Source of the DNA: JAVVWB01 sp036652335 | Lineage (GTDB): Bacteria; Synergistota; Synergistia; Synergistales; Synergistaceae | Direction of reading: 5' to 3' | Assembly (NCBI GenBank): GCA_036652335.1 | Contig: JAVVWB010000011.1 | Coordinates: 1 to 59,397, forward strand | DNA length: 59,397 nucleotides | Shown here: piece by piece, positions 44,223 through 52,287 of the stretch | How positions within the stretch are numbered: position 1 is the stretch's first letter | How the letters are laid out: each line of letters starts with the position of its first letter | Translations under genes and position numbers: made by a program | Notes under the pieces: generated by a model | What the model was told of the DNA's origin: nothing | Database searches by the model: none | The model's input: the letters and a program-made list of their open reading frames with translations, nothing else

Positions 44223-45290
44223 TTATCCAAGAGTCGCAAGTATTTTGCGACACTGTTCTTCTATTTCAAGTACGCTGGGGCATAAGCCACCTGTATGTCC
44301 AAAGAAAGAGACAGGAATTTTGTATTTTACAGCCTTTTCAACGTCTTCTTTCATTTGTCCCCAGTTCATTTCTACATCTAGTATATGTTTGCATGTAGGT
44401 TGTAATTTTTCAAAGTCGTTTACGGGGAATGGGCTCAATATAATTGGACGGATTAAGCCTATTTTTACACCTTCTCCACGAAGTTTGTCGACTACAGAAC
44501 GTGCAACTCTTCCCATTGTTCCGAATGCAGAGATGACGAGTTCTGCATCTTCTGTTTTATAGTTCTCACAGAGAGTTTCTTTTTCTTGAAGTACTTTCCA
44601 CTTTGCTTCAAGTTTCTGGTTATGTCTTTCAAGCTCTGCAGGGTCGAGAATTAAGCTACGGAGGATAGTTCTCTTTCCACCACGTTCTTTCATGTAGCCC
44701 GCTGCCCATTCAACTGGTTTTGAAAGGTTTTCTGCATTTCCTTCAGGAATTTCGACAGCTTCCATGATTTGTCCTATTACTCCGTCACAAATCATTATTG
44801 TTGGATTTCTATATGTTTGGGCAAGATCAAATGCCTTTTTCATAAGGTCGACTGCTTCTTGCACAGAGTTTGGTGCAAGCACAATAAGTTTAAAGTCGCC
44901 ATGTGCCATTCCATTTTTGGCTTGGTTGTAGTCAGCCTGAGATGGAAGAATACCACCTAGTCCAGGCCCTGCACGCATTACGTTTACGATTACAACAGGG
45001 ATTTCTTGACCTGCCATGTAACTTACTGCTTCAGCCATAAGTGATACTCCCGGACTTGAAGAACTTGTCATTACAGGTTCTCCTGTTGTTCCTCCACCAA
45101 GTATCATATTTGATGCTGCTACTTCACTTTCTGCTTGGAGATATACTCCACCTACTTCAAAGAGTCTCTTCGACATATACTCAGGTATTTCATTTTGGGG
45201 TGTTATTGGGTAACCATAGAAATATTTGCATCCTGCCTGGATTGCGGCTTCTGCAATAGCTTCTGTACCCTTCATTAATGCTCTTTCCAT
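44223..45290 (-). CDS. vorA: 2-oxoacid:ferredoxin oxidoreductase, alpha subunit
   Basis: The pyrimidine-binding subunit of the KGOR/VOR family, 355 residues. It begins LMKGTEAIAEAAIQAGCKYFYGYPITPQNE, and continues with SSSSPGVSLMAEAVSYMAGQEIP. Together with the beta, gamma and ferredoxin subunits it converts a 2-oxoacid plus CoA to acyl-CoA, CO2 and reduced ferredoxin. Confidence 0.93.
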   Translation of the reverse strand: MERALMKGTEAIAEAAIQAGCKYFYGYPITPQNEIPEYMSKRLFEVGGVYLQAESEVAASNMILGGGTTGEPVMTSSSSPGVSLMAEAVSYMAGQEIPVVIVNVMRAGPGLGGILPSQADYNQAKNGMAHGDFKLIVLAPNSVQEAVDLMKKAFDLAQTYRNPTIMICDGVIGQIMEAVEIPEGNAENLSKPVEWAAGYMKERGGKRTILRSLILDPAELERHNQKLEAKWKVLQEKETLCENYKTEDAELVISAFGTMGRVARSVVDKLRGEGVKIGLIRPIILSPFPVNDFEKLQPTCKHILDVEMNWGQMKEDVEKAVKYKIPVSFFGHTGGLCPSVLEIEEQCRKILATLG

Positions 45291-45310
45291 AATACTATTC
45301 GCCTCCGATC

Positions 45311-45535
45311 TTATTCTTCACGAAATACTTTAATGGCTGCATCGGGACAGCGCATAGCACACATTCCACAACCAATGCAATCGTCGCTGTTTACGACGGC
45401 CACAGGACGATAACCCTTGGGATTAATTTTGCTAGAGATTGCCAGTACGTTTTTCGGACATGCCTCTATACAGAGGGAACAACTCTTACAATATTCTTCC
45501 AATATTTCTACTCTTCCTTTTGGCAAATCAAACAC
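45311..45535 (-). CDS. vorD: 2-oxoacid:ferredoxin oxidoreductase, delta (2[4Fe-4S] ferredoxin) subunit
   Basis: A 74-residue ferredoxin-like subunit with two classic CxxCxxCxxxCP clusters: CKSCSLCIEACP and CIGCGMCAMRCP. It carries electrons from the TPP site to free ferredoxin. It sits first among the four vor genes, 20 nt before the alpha gene. Confidence 0.93.
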   Translation of the reverse strand: MFDLPKGRVEILEEYCKSCSLCIEACPKNVLAISSKINPKGYRPVAVVNSDDCIGCGMCAMRCPDAAIKVFREE

Positions 45536-45542
45536 CTCTTTC

Positions 45543-46265
45543 CTATATGTGAACCTCTCGTGTAGTTTCCCACGGGAGCAATATTTCTCTGTCTAAAGTC
45601 CACAGCAATATATCTTCATCTAATTCTTTGCGGACTTCTTCTGCTATGGATTTTTCGGCTATTCCAAAGAGCATTTCTAAACCCATTACTTTTGCAAATT
45701 CACTTACTCTTTTTATTCCCCTTACACTTTCTGCTACGGTTGTTTTGTCCATAAAGTGAGGGTTTGCAACTACAGCAGTTACTTCAAGGCCTGCTATTTC
45801 TTCAAGCTGAGATCTCATTTCAGATAGTTCTTTTAATGTTTTTGTGTGAGTCCTGTAAGGGTTTATTACAAATATTAAGTTATATCCAGCTTCTCTTATT
45901 TCATTTTCATATTGTTTAAGAGCAAGAGCACCTTGTGAATCTCCACCTATATCAAGTACAAGCTGTACCGATTCATCGAATATTTTTGTCCTTATTGCTG
46001 GGTTTATGTAGCTCATATCTCCCCATTTTACATTTCCAGGAGGTGTTAATATCGAGAGATTTCCTCTCTCTAGGTTTAAAATCATCGTCCTAAGGCAGAA
46101 GTAGGGATTTATAATATCCATGTCTGCAAGTATAACCTGTTTTTTTAGAGATGAGAGAGATTTTGCTATGCTCATCGTAAATTCGGTTTTACCTGACCCC
46201 AATGCTCCTGTTACCGCAATTACGTGTTTCCATTTTATTGTTGCTACTATTTCTTTATTGTTCAC
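45543..46265 (-). CDS. SIMIBI-type P-loop NTPase of unknown function in the buk-vor operon
   Basis: A 240-residue protein with Walker A GALGSGKT at 20-27, an ADMDIINPYF segment after strand 2 (MinD/CobB-like), and a switch region LDIGGDSQGALAL. I do not recognise a characterised subfamily. Its start overlaps the butyrate kinase gene by 11 nt and vorD follows at 7 nt, so it is firmly within this catabolic operon. A role in cofactor insertion or enzyme maturation is a guess from context only. Confidence 0.75.
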   Translation of the reverse strand: MNNKEIVATIKWKHVIAVTGALGSGKTEFTMSIAKSLSSLKKQVILADMDIINPYFCLRTMILNLERGNLSILTPPGNVKWGDMSYINPAIRTKIFDESVQLVLDIGGDSQGALALKQYENEIREAGYNLIFVINPYRTHTKTLKELSEMRSQLEEIAGLEVTAVVANPHFMDKTTVAESVRGIKRVSEFAKVMGLEMLFGIAEKSIAEEVRKELDEDILLWTLDREILLPWETTREVHI

Positions 46266-47331
46266 TCACATATACCTTTGCTTCCTCTTCCTTACTAAGG
46301 ACACGATACACTCCCTCTGCAAGGGCTTGTAGTTCATCTTCTCCGGGAACGATTATAACTTTTGCCAGCCATTCTGTTTTTGACCTTACAAGATTACAGA
46401 GATAGTCACTATTAGCTAGTCCTCCCGTTAAAATTATTGCATCAATTTCGCCTTTCATTGCCATAGAACGACTTCCTATTTCGCATGCAATTTGATATGC
46501 CAAAGCATCTACTGTTAAGGCAAATTTTCCATCTCCTGCTTTTGCTTTTTCAGCTATGTATCTAAAGTCTGTTGTGGCTAGATGTGCATAAAGCCCACCG
46601 TCTCCTACTAACATTCTTCTTACTTCTTGTTCTGTGTATTTGCCAGAAAAGCAGAGTTTCACTGTCTCAATACCGTGAACAGTACCAGACCTCTCAGGTG
46701 TCATAGGACCGTAGCCTCCTAGAGCATTATTTACATCTATTACTCTACCTAGGTAATGAGCTCCAACTGTTATTCCTCCACCCATGTGAGCAATTATGAA
46801 TTTACATTCTTCCATTTTCTTTCCCAATTTTGCAGCAACTCTGTGTGCAACTGCTTTTTGATTTAGGGCATGGAATATAGATACTCTGGGTAGTGAAGGA
46901 ATACCGCTGATATGAGCAATTGGTGGCATCTCGTCTACACATACAGGGTCTACTGTGTAGGCAGCAACTTTTCCTGCCGTTTCTGACATTCTAAGAGCTA
47001 ATATACAACCTAAATTTGATGCATGTGAACCATATTTTTTCGATTTTAGGTCTTCTATCATGTCGTCAGTTACGATCCATGTTCCTCCACTTATAGGGTG
47101 TAAAAGTCCTCCTCGTCCTACAAAGGCATCAATGTCATTTAACGCAATTCCTCTATTGTTTAAATGAGCGATAACATCCTCATATCGTAAATCTTCTTCG
47201 TCTTCCGGTGCGTTAAAAACAGAGAGCTGTTCTCTTGTATATGAAATTGATTCTCTCCAAATTTCTGTTGTATCCTCAAAGAGTGCTATCTTCGTAGTTG
47301 TTGCCCCGGGGTTTATCGTAAATATCTTCAT
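46255..47331 (-). CDS. buk: Butyrate (branched-chain acid) kinase
   Basis: Acetate/butyrate-kinase family enzyme converting acyl-phosphate plus ADP to the acid plus ATP. Start MKIFTINPGATTTKIALFED binds phosphate; HMGGGITVGAHYLGRVIDVNNALGGYGPMTPERSG is the family signature. At 358 residues it matches Buk rather than AckA (about 400). No phosphotransbutyrylase gene is in the operon. Followed by a P-loop gene and vorDABC: together they give ATP from branched-chain 2-oxoacids. Confidence 0.93.
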   Translation of the reverse strand: MKIFTINPGATTTKIALFEDTTEIWRESISYTREQLSVFNAPEDEEDLRYEDVIAHLNNRGIALNDIDAFVGRGGLLHPISGGTWIVTDDMIEDLKSKKYGSHASNLGCILALRMSETAGKVAAYTVDPVCVDEMPPIAHISGIPSLPRVSIFHALNQKAVAHRVAAKLGKKMEECKFIIAHMGGGITVGAHYLGRVIDVNNALGGYGPMTPERSGTVHGIETVKLCFSGKYTEQEVRRMLVGDGGLYAHLATTDFRYIAEKAKAGDGKFALTVDALAYQIACEIGSRSMAMKGEIDAIILTGGLANSDYLCNLVRSKTEWLAKVIIVPGEDELQALAEGVYRVLSKEEEAKVYVSEQ

Positions 47332-47402
47332 GTTTTACCAGCCACTTTCTCTCAAACTAGAACCAAGCTTATCTTATTAAGCAAAAACTTCCTTAGTGTG
47401 AG

Positions 47403-47430
47403 ATTATACAGAAGATTTGAAAGAAATCAA
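47403..47430 (-). promoter_or_regulatory. Promoter candidate of the buk-vor operon
   Basis: On the minus strand TTGATT (47425-47430), 16-nt spacer, TATAAT (47403-47408), about 70 nt before the buk ATG. Confidence 0.65.
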
Positions 47431-47517
47431 GGAAAATATCTAAGTTTCTTAAGAATCTCAAAAATCATTAAAAAAAACAATGGAATTTAATTTAATAATT
47501 AAGTTCTACTTATTTAC

Positions 47518-47546
47518 TTGACACCATTTAAGATGATTGCTATACT
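47518..47546 (+). promoter_or_regulatory. tRNA-Cys promoter
   Basis: TTGACA (47518-47523), exactly 17 nt, TATACT (47541-47546). The tRNA begins 10 nt after the -10 box, so the primary transcript has almost no leader. Confidence 0.85.
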
Positions 47547-47555
47547 TTCCCACGT

Positions 47556-47629
47556 GGCGGCATGGCCAAGTGGTAAGGCAGAGGATTGCAAATCCTTTAT
47601 CCTCGGTTCGAATCCGGGTGCCGCCTCCA
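47556..47629 (+). tRNA. tRNA-Cys(GCA)
   Basis: 74 nt with encoded CCA. Acceptor stem GGCGGCA pairs with TGCCGCC, the anticodon loop ATTGCAAA carries GCA, the discriminator is U as required for Cys, and the T-loop is GGTTCGAATCC. A short T-run follows immediately. Confidence 0.96.
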
Positions 47630-47700
47630 TTTTTTTACATTTAAGAAAACTTATTTTTCCTTGTCCATCATTAAATTTTTTGATTTCTTAGTTAAATATA

Positions 47701-47743
47701 ATCACGCTAGACTTCATTTTCAAAAGTGAAATTCTAGCGTGAT
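47701..47743 (+). terminator. Hairpin with T-run downstream of tRNA-Cys
   Basis: Arms 47701-47711 and 47733-47743 form a perfect 11-bp stem enclosing a smaller AT stem, followed by TTTTTT on the plus strand. Confidence 0.75.
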
Positions 47744-47850
47744 TTTTTGTATTCTAAATTACGCTAAAATAACACTTTTTTTCATACGTAAAAATGATAG
47801 TTATTAGTTTCTGTTTCACACACTGATTTTATGTTTTCATGATTTTATAA

Positions 47851-47895
47851 AAAAACGCTAACTTACATTTCAAAAAATGGTAAGTCAGCGTTTTT
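47851..47895. terminator. Bidirectional hairpin terminator downstream of the yqjK-position gene
   Basis: Arms 47851-47866 and 47880-47895 form a 16-bp stem (one wobble), flanked by A- and T-runs on both sides. Confidence 0.8.
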
Positions 47896-47988
47896 TTATT
47901 GTTATGTTAGCGTTACTTTAACTTTTTATGTTGTCAGTAAATAGATGTGTTTTTTAACTTTTTGCCGTTTTCTCTATTCTTTTTTATG

Positions 47989-48219
47989 TTATTTGAAATC
48001 TTTTAAGATTTTAAGTACTGTTGCCATTCCACCAAACATAAATTTTGCTACTTTCAGTCCAGTTACAGCCATGACGACTCCGGATCCTAGTGCCACTCCC
48101 AAAGACGGAATTGGGCTATTTTTTACTACCGATGACGGAGATAGTTTAATCATTGATGAAACAAACTTTTCCTTCGCATTATATAGGTCAAGTTCTTCTT
48201 GATTTTTATATTCTGTCAT
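47989..48219 (-). CDS. Small hypothetical membrane protein in the yqjK position
   Basis: A 76-residue protein with a hydrophilic N-terminus and a hydrophobic C-terminal half (about 40-65, rich in Gly/Val). I recognise no family. It starts directly after the holin-like gene stop and is last in the trio. In E. coli a small protein (YqjK) sits in the same place after yqjD and yqjE; homology cannot be claimed from this sequence. Confidence 0.6.
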   Translation of the reverse strand: MTEYKNQEELDLYNAKEKFVSSMIKLSPSSVVKNSPIPSLGVALGSGVVMAVTGLKVAKFMFGGMATVLKILKDFK

Positions 48220-48558
48220 TTATAACACCTTACTGTCTTTTGTCTCTTTAGGTGTGTCATTCAGTTTTTCCGCTTGAAACAAAGTTTCTTTTCCTTTAGA
48301 GATTTTAATTATCATTGTCATTCCAGACACAAACATTAGTGAAGCTACTGAAATTAAAGCAATGTATATACCATAACTTTCTTTTAGATATAGGTATATA
48401 ACAAAGAGAAAGATCATCGCAGACACAAAGACTATGAGTCCACCGAAGAATTTCCATATACACTCTTTGACTAGGTTCTCTGTATTCTTTTTAAAGACTT
48501 TTCCCTCTGCCTCCATAAGTTCAAGAAAGCTTATTATTACATTTGCGATTAAATTCAA
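48220..48558 (-). CDS. Phage-holin-like / YqjE-type (DUF1469) membrane protein
   Basis: A 112-residue protein with two hydrophobic helices (about 36-58 and 63-87), a basic loop and a Lys/Glu-rich tail, matching the general pattern of the phage holin III/DUF1469 (YqjE) group. It follows the DUF883-like gene by 17 nt. There are no phage genes nearby, so a lysis role is unlikely. Confidence 0.6.
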   Translation of the reverse strand: MNLIANVIISFLELMEAEGKVFKKNTENLVKECIWKFFGGLIVFVSAMIFLFVIYLYLKESYGIYIALISVASLMFVSGMTMIIKISKGKETLFQAEKLNDTPKETKDSKVL

Positions 48559-48575
48559 TTTTGCCCCACCACCGA

Positions 48576-48953
48576 TTAGTCTTTTCTTTCGGATGATTTA
48601 ACTATGTAGTTTACGGCTGTTCCAAGAGCAATACCTATGCCAAAAGCTGTCATTAAAGAGATTAAAGGATTTTCTGAAACTTTTGTCTCAACTTTTGCAA
48701 CAGCTTCTTTTCCTGATGTTTGGCATTTTTCCATTACAGGTTTTACTGCATTCATCACATAGTCAGATCCAGTATTTAGAGCTTCTTTGATCTTTTCTAC
48801 ATCGAGTACTTTTGCATTATGAGCTTCTTCTAAGTTTGCATTTATTACTTTTTGTAGTTCTTCAATCCGACGTTCTAGATGTTCAATTTTTTCTTCCATC
48901 GTCATTTCTAGGTCTTCTTCCATTTCGTTTTCTCTTTTCTGTACTTCTGTCAT
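48576..48953 (-). CDS. YqjD/ElaB-like (DUF883-type) tail-anchored protein
   Basis: A 125-residue protein: long acidic coiled-coil segment (about 15-50), an amphipathic stretch, and a C-terminal membrane anchor (LISLMTAFGIGIALGTAVNYIV) ending in a basic tail. This matches the DUF883 group, whose E. coli members tether ribosomes to the inner membrane in stationary phase. Family call is from architecture. An inverted repeat lies in its promoter region (48978-49005). Confidence 0.65.
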   Translation of the reverse strand: MTEVQKRENEMEEDLEMTMEEKIEHLERRIEELQKVINANLEEAHNAKVLDVEKIKEALNTGSDYVMNAVKPVMEKCQTSGKEAVAKVETKVSENPLISLMTAFGIGIALGTAVNYIVKSSERKD

Positions 48954-48977
48954 AACTATTCCCCCTTTGAAATTGTT

Positions 48978-49005
48978 ATGTGCTACTTCTTATATTTTAG
49001 CACAT
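48978..49005 (-). promoter_or_regulatory. Inverted repeat upstream of the yqjD-like gene
   Basis: ATGTGCTA and TAGCACAT are perfect 8-bp arms separated by 12 nt, with a further GTGC half-site nearby (49011-49014). It lies 25-50 nt before the start codon and could be an operator or a leader hairpin. Confidence 0.45.
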
Positions 49006-49034
49006 AGGATTGTGCTGTGTAGTTTTGCATTATA

Positions 49035-49064
49035 AAAAGGAGAGCTATTATAAGCTCTCCTTTT
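49035..49064 (-). terminator. Terminator of degP
   Basis: Arms 49035-49046 and 49053-49064 form a perfect 12-bp stem just after the protease stop codon; short T/A tract follows on the minus strand. Confidence 0.85.
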
Positions 49065-49065
49065 A

Positions 49066-50610
49066 TTACATTTCTATTGAAATAAAAAGCGTCTGATCGT
49101 TACGTGACACTAGAAAACCCAATGCTTTGTTCTTAGCATTCATTACTTTGTTCCATGCAGAGATGTTATCCATTTTTACTTTGTTTATTTCAAGGATTAC
49201 GTCTCCCTGTTTAAATCCAAGCTGGTTCCCTCTTGAGCCTCTGTCCACATTCACAACTACAAGACCTTTATTTTCTTTTATTCTATATTTCCTTGCTAAA
49301 TCAGGACTGTTAGCTTCTACAGTTAGCCCCATTTTTGTTGATTTTTCTTCTGCTTTTGCTATTGGTTTATCTTGTGTTGTTTTTTGTTTCGTAGTTTTGC
49401 TTCCTTCTATTTCATCTAGAACAACGTATAGCTCCATTTTCTTTGAGTCTCTGTAGATTATAAATTTGACTTTTTCTCCTGCTAATTTATTTCTTACTGC
49501 AAAAACAACGTCTTGACTATTTTTAATTTTCTTGTCGCCAATCTCTATTATTATGTCACCACGTTGCAGTCCATATTTTTCAGCTGCTGACCCTCTTTGT
49601 ACATTTGCAATTATCGAGCCTTCTTTTACGGGAAGTTTGTAGGCTTCAACAAGTGAGTTTGTGAGAGGTTGCACTGTTACTCCTAACCAACCTCTGCGGA
49701 CTTCTCCATGTTGTATTAGGTCATTCATTATTTGCTTTGCCATGTTTATAGGAACAGCAAATCCTATTCCTTGTGCATAAGGCACAATAGCTGTGTTTAT
49801 GCCTATAACATTTCCATTTAGATCAATGAGAGGACCGCCACTGTTACCTGGATTTATTGCTGCGTCTGTCTGCATAAAACCTTGAAAATTTATATCTGGA
49901 GCTTGGAGTGTTCTATTTTTTGCAGATACAACACCTGCTGTTACTGAATTTTCAAAGCCTAGTGGGTTACCAATTGCAACAACCCATTCGCCAACTTCAG
50001 TTTTATCAGAATCACCTAAGTTTAGGTGAGGTAAATCTTTTGCTTTAATTTGGATTACTGCTAAATCAAAAGTTGGGTCCTGCCCTATTTTTTTTGCCTC
50101 ATATGTACGTCCATCAAGTAATGTAACTTTAACCTTGTTTGCACCCTCTACTACATGGTTATTCGTTAAGATGTAGCCATTTTCGCTTACTATAAAACCT
50201 GACCCTTTTCCTCGTCTTGGCACCATTCTTTCTTTTTGTTGAGGTGCGTTGTTGCCAAAGAATTCTTCGCCAAAAAATTCGTTAAAGAATGGATCGTTAA
50301 AGAAAGGATGTGACATTGTTCTCTGTTTTACCATTGTTTCTGTGTCTATATTTACTACTGCAGGAGAACTGTTTTTTACAATCTTAACAATAGGATTTCC
50401 TGTATATATATCATTGCCATAGGCGGCTCTTGCCGTAGATGTCATGTTTATTTCAGCAACATTTTTATTGTTACTGTCATTGGAATTTGAAGACAGATTT
50501 TGTTTTACTGCCATGTATGCACCAAAAGAACCACCGGCAAATATCAATAATGCTCCTATGCTTGCCATTATTACTTTTTTAATTGTGAGTTTTATTTTTT
50601 TCTTGTCCAC
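49066..50610 (-). CDS. degP: DegP/HtrA-type periplasmic serine protease (GTG start)
   Basis: Membrane-anchored trypsin-like protease/chaperone of the periplasm. Start chosen at GTG 50610, with GGAGG 8 nt upstream; the longer frame to 50619 begins inside the RBS. In that numbering the anchor helix is about 13-35, and the triad is His152 (TNNHVVEG), Asp182 (FDLAVIQ) and Ser257 (NPGNSGGPL), followed by two PDZ domains. The Do family Q-linker region is rich in Phe/Asn. It is 514 residues. Confidence 0.95.
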   Translation of the reverse strand: MDKKKIKLTIKKVIMASIGALLIFAGGSFGAYMAVKQNLSSNSNDSNNKNVAEINMTSTARAAYGNDIYTGNPIVKIVKNSSPAVVNIDTETMVKQRTMSHPFFNDPFFNEFFGEEFFGNNAPQQKERMVPRRGKGSGFIVSENGYILTNNHVVEGANKVKVTLLDGRTYEAKKIGQDPTFDLAVIQIKAKDLPHLNLGDSDKTEVGEWVVAIGNPLGFENSVTAGVVSAKNRTLQAPDINFQGFMQTDAAINPGNSGGPLIDLNGNVIGINTAIVPYAQGIGFAVPINMAKQIMNDLIQHGEVRRGWLGVTVQPLTNSLVEAYKLPVKEGSIIANVQRGSAAEKYGLQRGDIIIEIGDKKIKNSQDVVFAVRNKLAGEKVKFIIYRDSKKMELYVVLDEIEGSKTTKQKTTQDKPIAKAEEKSTKMGLTVEANSPDLARKYRIKENKGLVVVNVDRGSRGNQLGFKQGDVILEINKVKMDNISAWNKVMNAKNKALGFLVSRNDQTLFISIEM

Positions 50611-50653
50611 AAAAAGCACCTCCGGTAAATATTTATTTTTTAGCTTTGGCTAT

Positions 50654-50681
50654 ATTATAGAATACTTTTCTAATTTGTTAA
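50654..50681 (-). promoter_or_regulatory. degP promoter candidate
   Basis: On the minus strand TTAACA (50676-50681), 16-nt spacer, TATAAT (50654-50659), about 45 nt before the start codon. Confidence 0.65.
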
Positions 50682-50730
50682 TCAACTAGATATTACCAAT
50701 TAAATATGTAGTTTTTATGAAGGAGATAAA

Positions 50731-50758
50731 AAAAAATCGCCCTATAGGGCGATTTTTT
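50731..50758 (-). terminator. Terminator of the rpmH-jag operon
   Basis: Arms 50731-50742 and 50747-50758 form a perfect 12-bp stem with loop TATA, followed on the minus strand by a T9-like run, 5 nt after the jag stop. Confidence 0.92.
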
Positions 50759-50762
50759 GTTT

Positions 50763-51449
50763 TTAATATGAACGCTGATGTCTTTTACGAGTAAAAGAAC
50801 GATTCCCTGATTTCGGTGTTATTAAAACTCTGCGTGTCGGTTCTTCACCGATTGACTTCGTCTCAACTTCATCGCTCTCACGTAAAGCTATATGAATAAT
50901 TCTTCTTTCCCAACTTGACATTGGTTCTAAACTTACAGAGGAACCTTTGCGGACTGCTTCTCTTGCGACCGAAGTTGCAAGTCTCGTCAAAGCACCTTCT
51001 CTTCTTCCTCTGTATCCGCCACAGTCAAAACGTACTCTTCTTACAGAGAAGTCATCGTGACAAATTAAGTTTGTGAGGTATTCTAAAGCTTTTAATGTTT
51101 CACCATATTTGCCGATTACAACGCCTGCGTCTTCTCCTACGAGGTTAACAGTGCCATCGTCAACAAGTTCTGGAATAAGATCAAGTTCCATTTTATCAAG
51201 GACATCGTTTACAAAGTGGCATGATCTAATATATGAAACAGGGGCAAATGGGTAGACTTCTATTTTTAATTTACTTCCTAAAATTCCAAAAAGCTTTTTG
51301 TCTTCTGATAATACTGTATATTCTATATCAGACGATGTGATTTCCCAATGCTCTGCAGCTTTTTCGCATGCTTCTTCGACGCTAGAACACTCTAGTATTA
51401 GGTGTTCTACCTCTGGAACAGCAGCTTGTTCTTCTTTGTTAAAATCCAT
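50763..51449 (-). CDS. jag: Jag/KhpB RNA-binding protein (Jag-N, KH, R3H)
   Basis: A 228-residue RNA-binding protein with an N-terminal Jag-N domain (EEACEKAAEHWEITSSDIEY), a KH domain with the GKYGETL variant of the GxxG loop, and a C-terminal R3H domain (SSWERRIIHIALRESDEVETKS). It follows yidC by 2 nt, the usual neighbour, and is involved in cell-envelope and cell-size regulation in Firmicutes. Confidence 0.94.
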   Translation of the reverse strand: MDFNKEEQAAVPEVEHLILECSSVEEACEKAAEHWEITSSDIEYTVLSEDKKLFGILGSKLKIEVYPFAPVSYIRSCHFVNDVLDKMELDLIPELVDDGTVNLVGEDAGVVIGKYGETLKALEYLTNLICHDDFSVRRVRFDCGGYRGRREGALTRLATSVAREAVRKGSSVSLEPMSSWERRIIHIALRESDEVETKSIGEEPTRRVLITPKSGNRSFTRKRHQRSY

Positions 51450-51451
51450 GT

Positions 51452-52267
51452 CTATTCCTCGTCCTCATCATCATCTGTTGCTGGTTTGTTTTTATGAAGA
51501 TTTGGTTTTACTGCAAGTTCCTTTTTTGTTTTACTTGATACAAAATACTGTTGTATAACTCCTATTAGAGAAGAAAGTCCCCAATAAATCATTACTCCGC
51601 CAGGCATTGAAAGACAGATAAAGCCCATAAAGAATGGCATGATTGTGTTCATTGTTGCCATCTGTGGGTTATCCCCGCCTGATAGTTTCTGCTGTGCCCA
51701 TGTAAGGAAAGAGATACTTACAAGCAAAATAAGGTTTGGAAGATATAATGATATATGTACCAATCCCAATGGATTCTTCATTACTCCCATAAGAACAGCA
51801 AGTAAGCTGTATGTGCCATTTGGAGTAGCTGTAACTCCAACAGCCTGAGCTAGTCCTGCTGTTGTAGAGCCACCAAGCAATACTCCAAGGAATGTTGAAT
51901 CCGCAGCAAAATTGTATGTGCGAAGTACGTTAAATAGAAGTATAAGAATAGGAAGCTGGACAAGAAGTGGAAGACAGCCTGCTGCAGGGTTAACTTTGTT
52001 TTCCCTGTAAAGTCTCATTGTTTCTTCTGTCATTTTTTCCTTATCGTCTGCATATTTTTCTTGAATTACTTTTAATCTTGGCTGAATTTTCTGCATGTGT
52101 TGCATGCTAGTAAGTTGTTTCTGATTAAGGGGATAAAGTGCTATTCTTACAAGTATGGTAAGTAATACAATTGCAAGTCCGTATGAGTTTGTTACACTGT
52201 AGAAAAATTCAATTATAGTAAGCAACATATTACCTGCTCCGCTCCAAATTGCGCCCAATTCAGACAC
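51452..52267 (-). CDS. yidC: Membrane protein insertase YidC, short form (GTG start)
   Basis: Inserts membrane proteins with or without SecYEG. About five hydrophobic segments are present, with the conserved groove Arg in TILVRIALYPLNQKQL and NPAAGCLPLLVQLPIL. At 271 residues it lacks the large periplasmic P1 domain of proteobacterial YidC. The GTG start follows AAAGGTTAG. It lies in the rpmH-rnpA-yidD-yidC-jag cluster. Confidence 0.95.
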   Translation of the reverse strand: MSELGAIWSGAGNMLLTIIEFFYSVTNSYGLAIVLLTILVRIALYPLNQKQLTSMQHMQKIQPRLKVIQEKYADDKEKMTEETMRLYRENKVNPAAGCLPLLVQLPILILLFNVLRTYNFAADSTFLGVLLGGSTTAGLAQAVGVTATPNGTYSLLAVLMGVMKNPLGLVHISLYLPNLILLVSISFLTWAQQKLSGGDNPQMATMNTIMPFFMGFICLSMPGGVMIYWGLSSLIGVIQQYFVSSKTKKELAVKPNLHKNKPATDDDEDEE

Positions 52268-52287
52268 CTAACCTTTCGATGTTTGTA

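Larger units (their letters stand above)
47630..47988. other. AT-rich intergenic region with two strong hairpins
   Basis: No open frame of note. It holds hairpins at 47701-47743 and 47851-47895, and several scattered ACGCTA/TAGCGT words (near 47704, 47735, 47762, 47855 and 47906). The second hairpin is the terminator of the minus-strand yqjD-like operon; the first could end the tRNA-Cys transcript. The ~110 nt between them is unexplained. Confidence 0.6.

Noticed and set aside
48220..48558. Holin of a prophage
   Set aside because: No endolysin, capsid, integrase or terminase genes nearby; neighbours are yqjD-like and degP.
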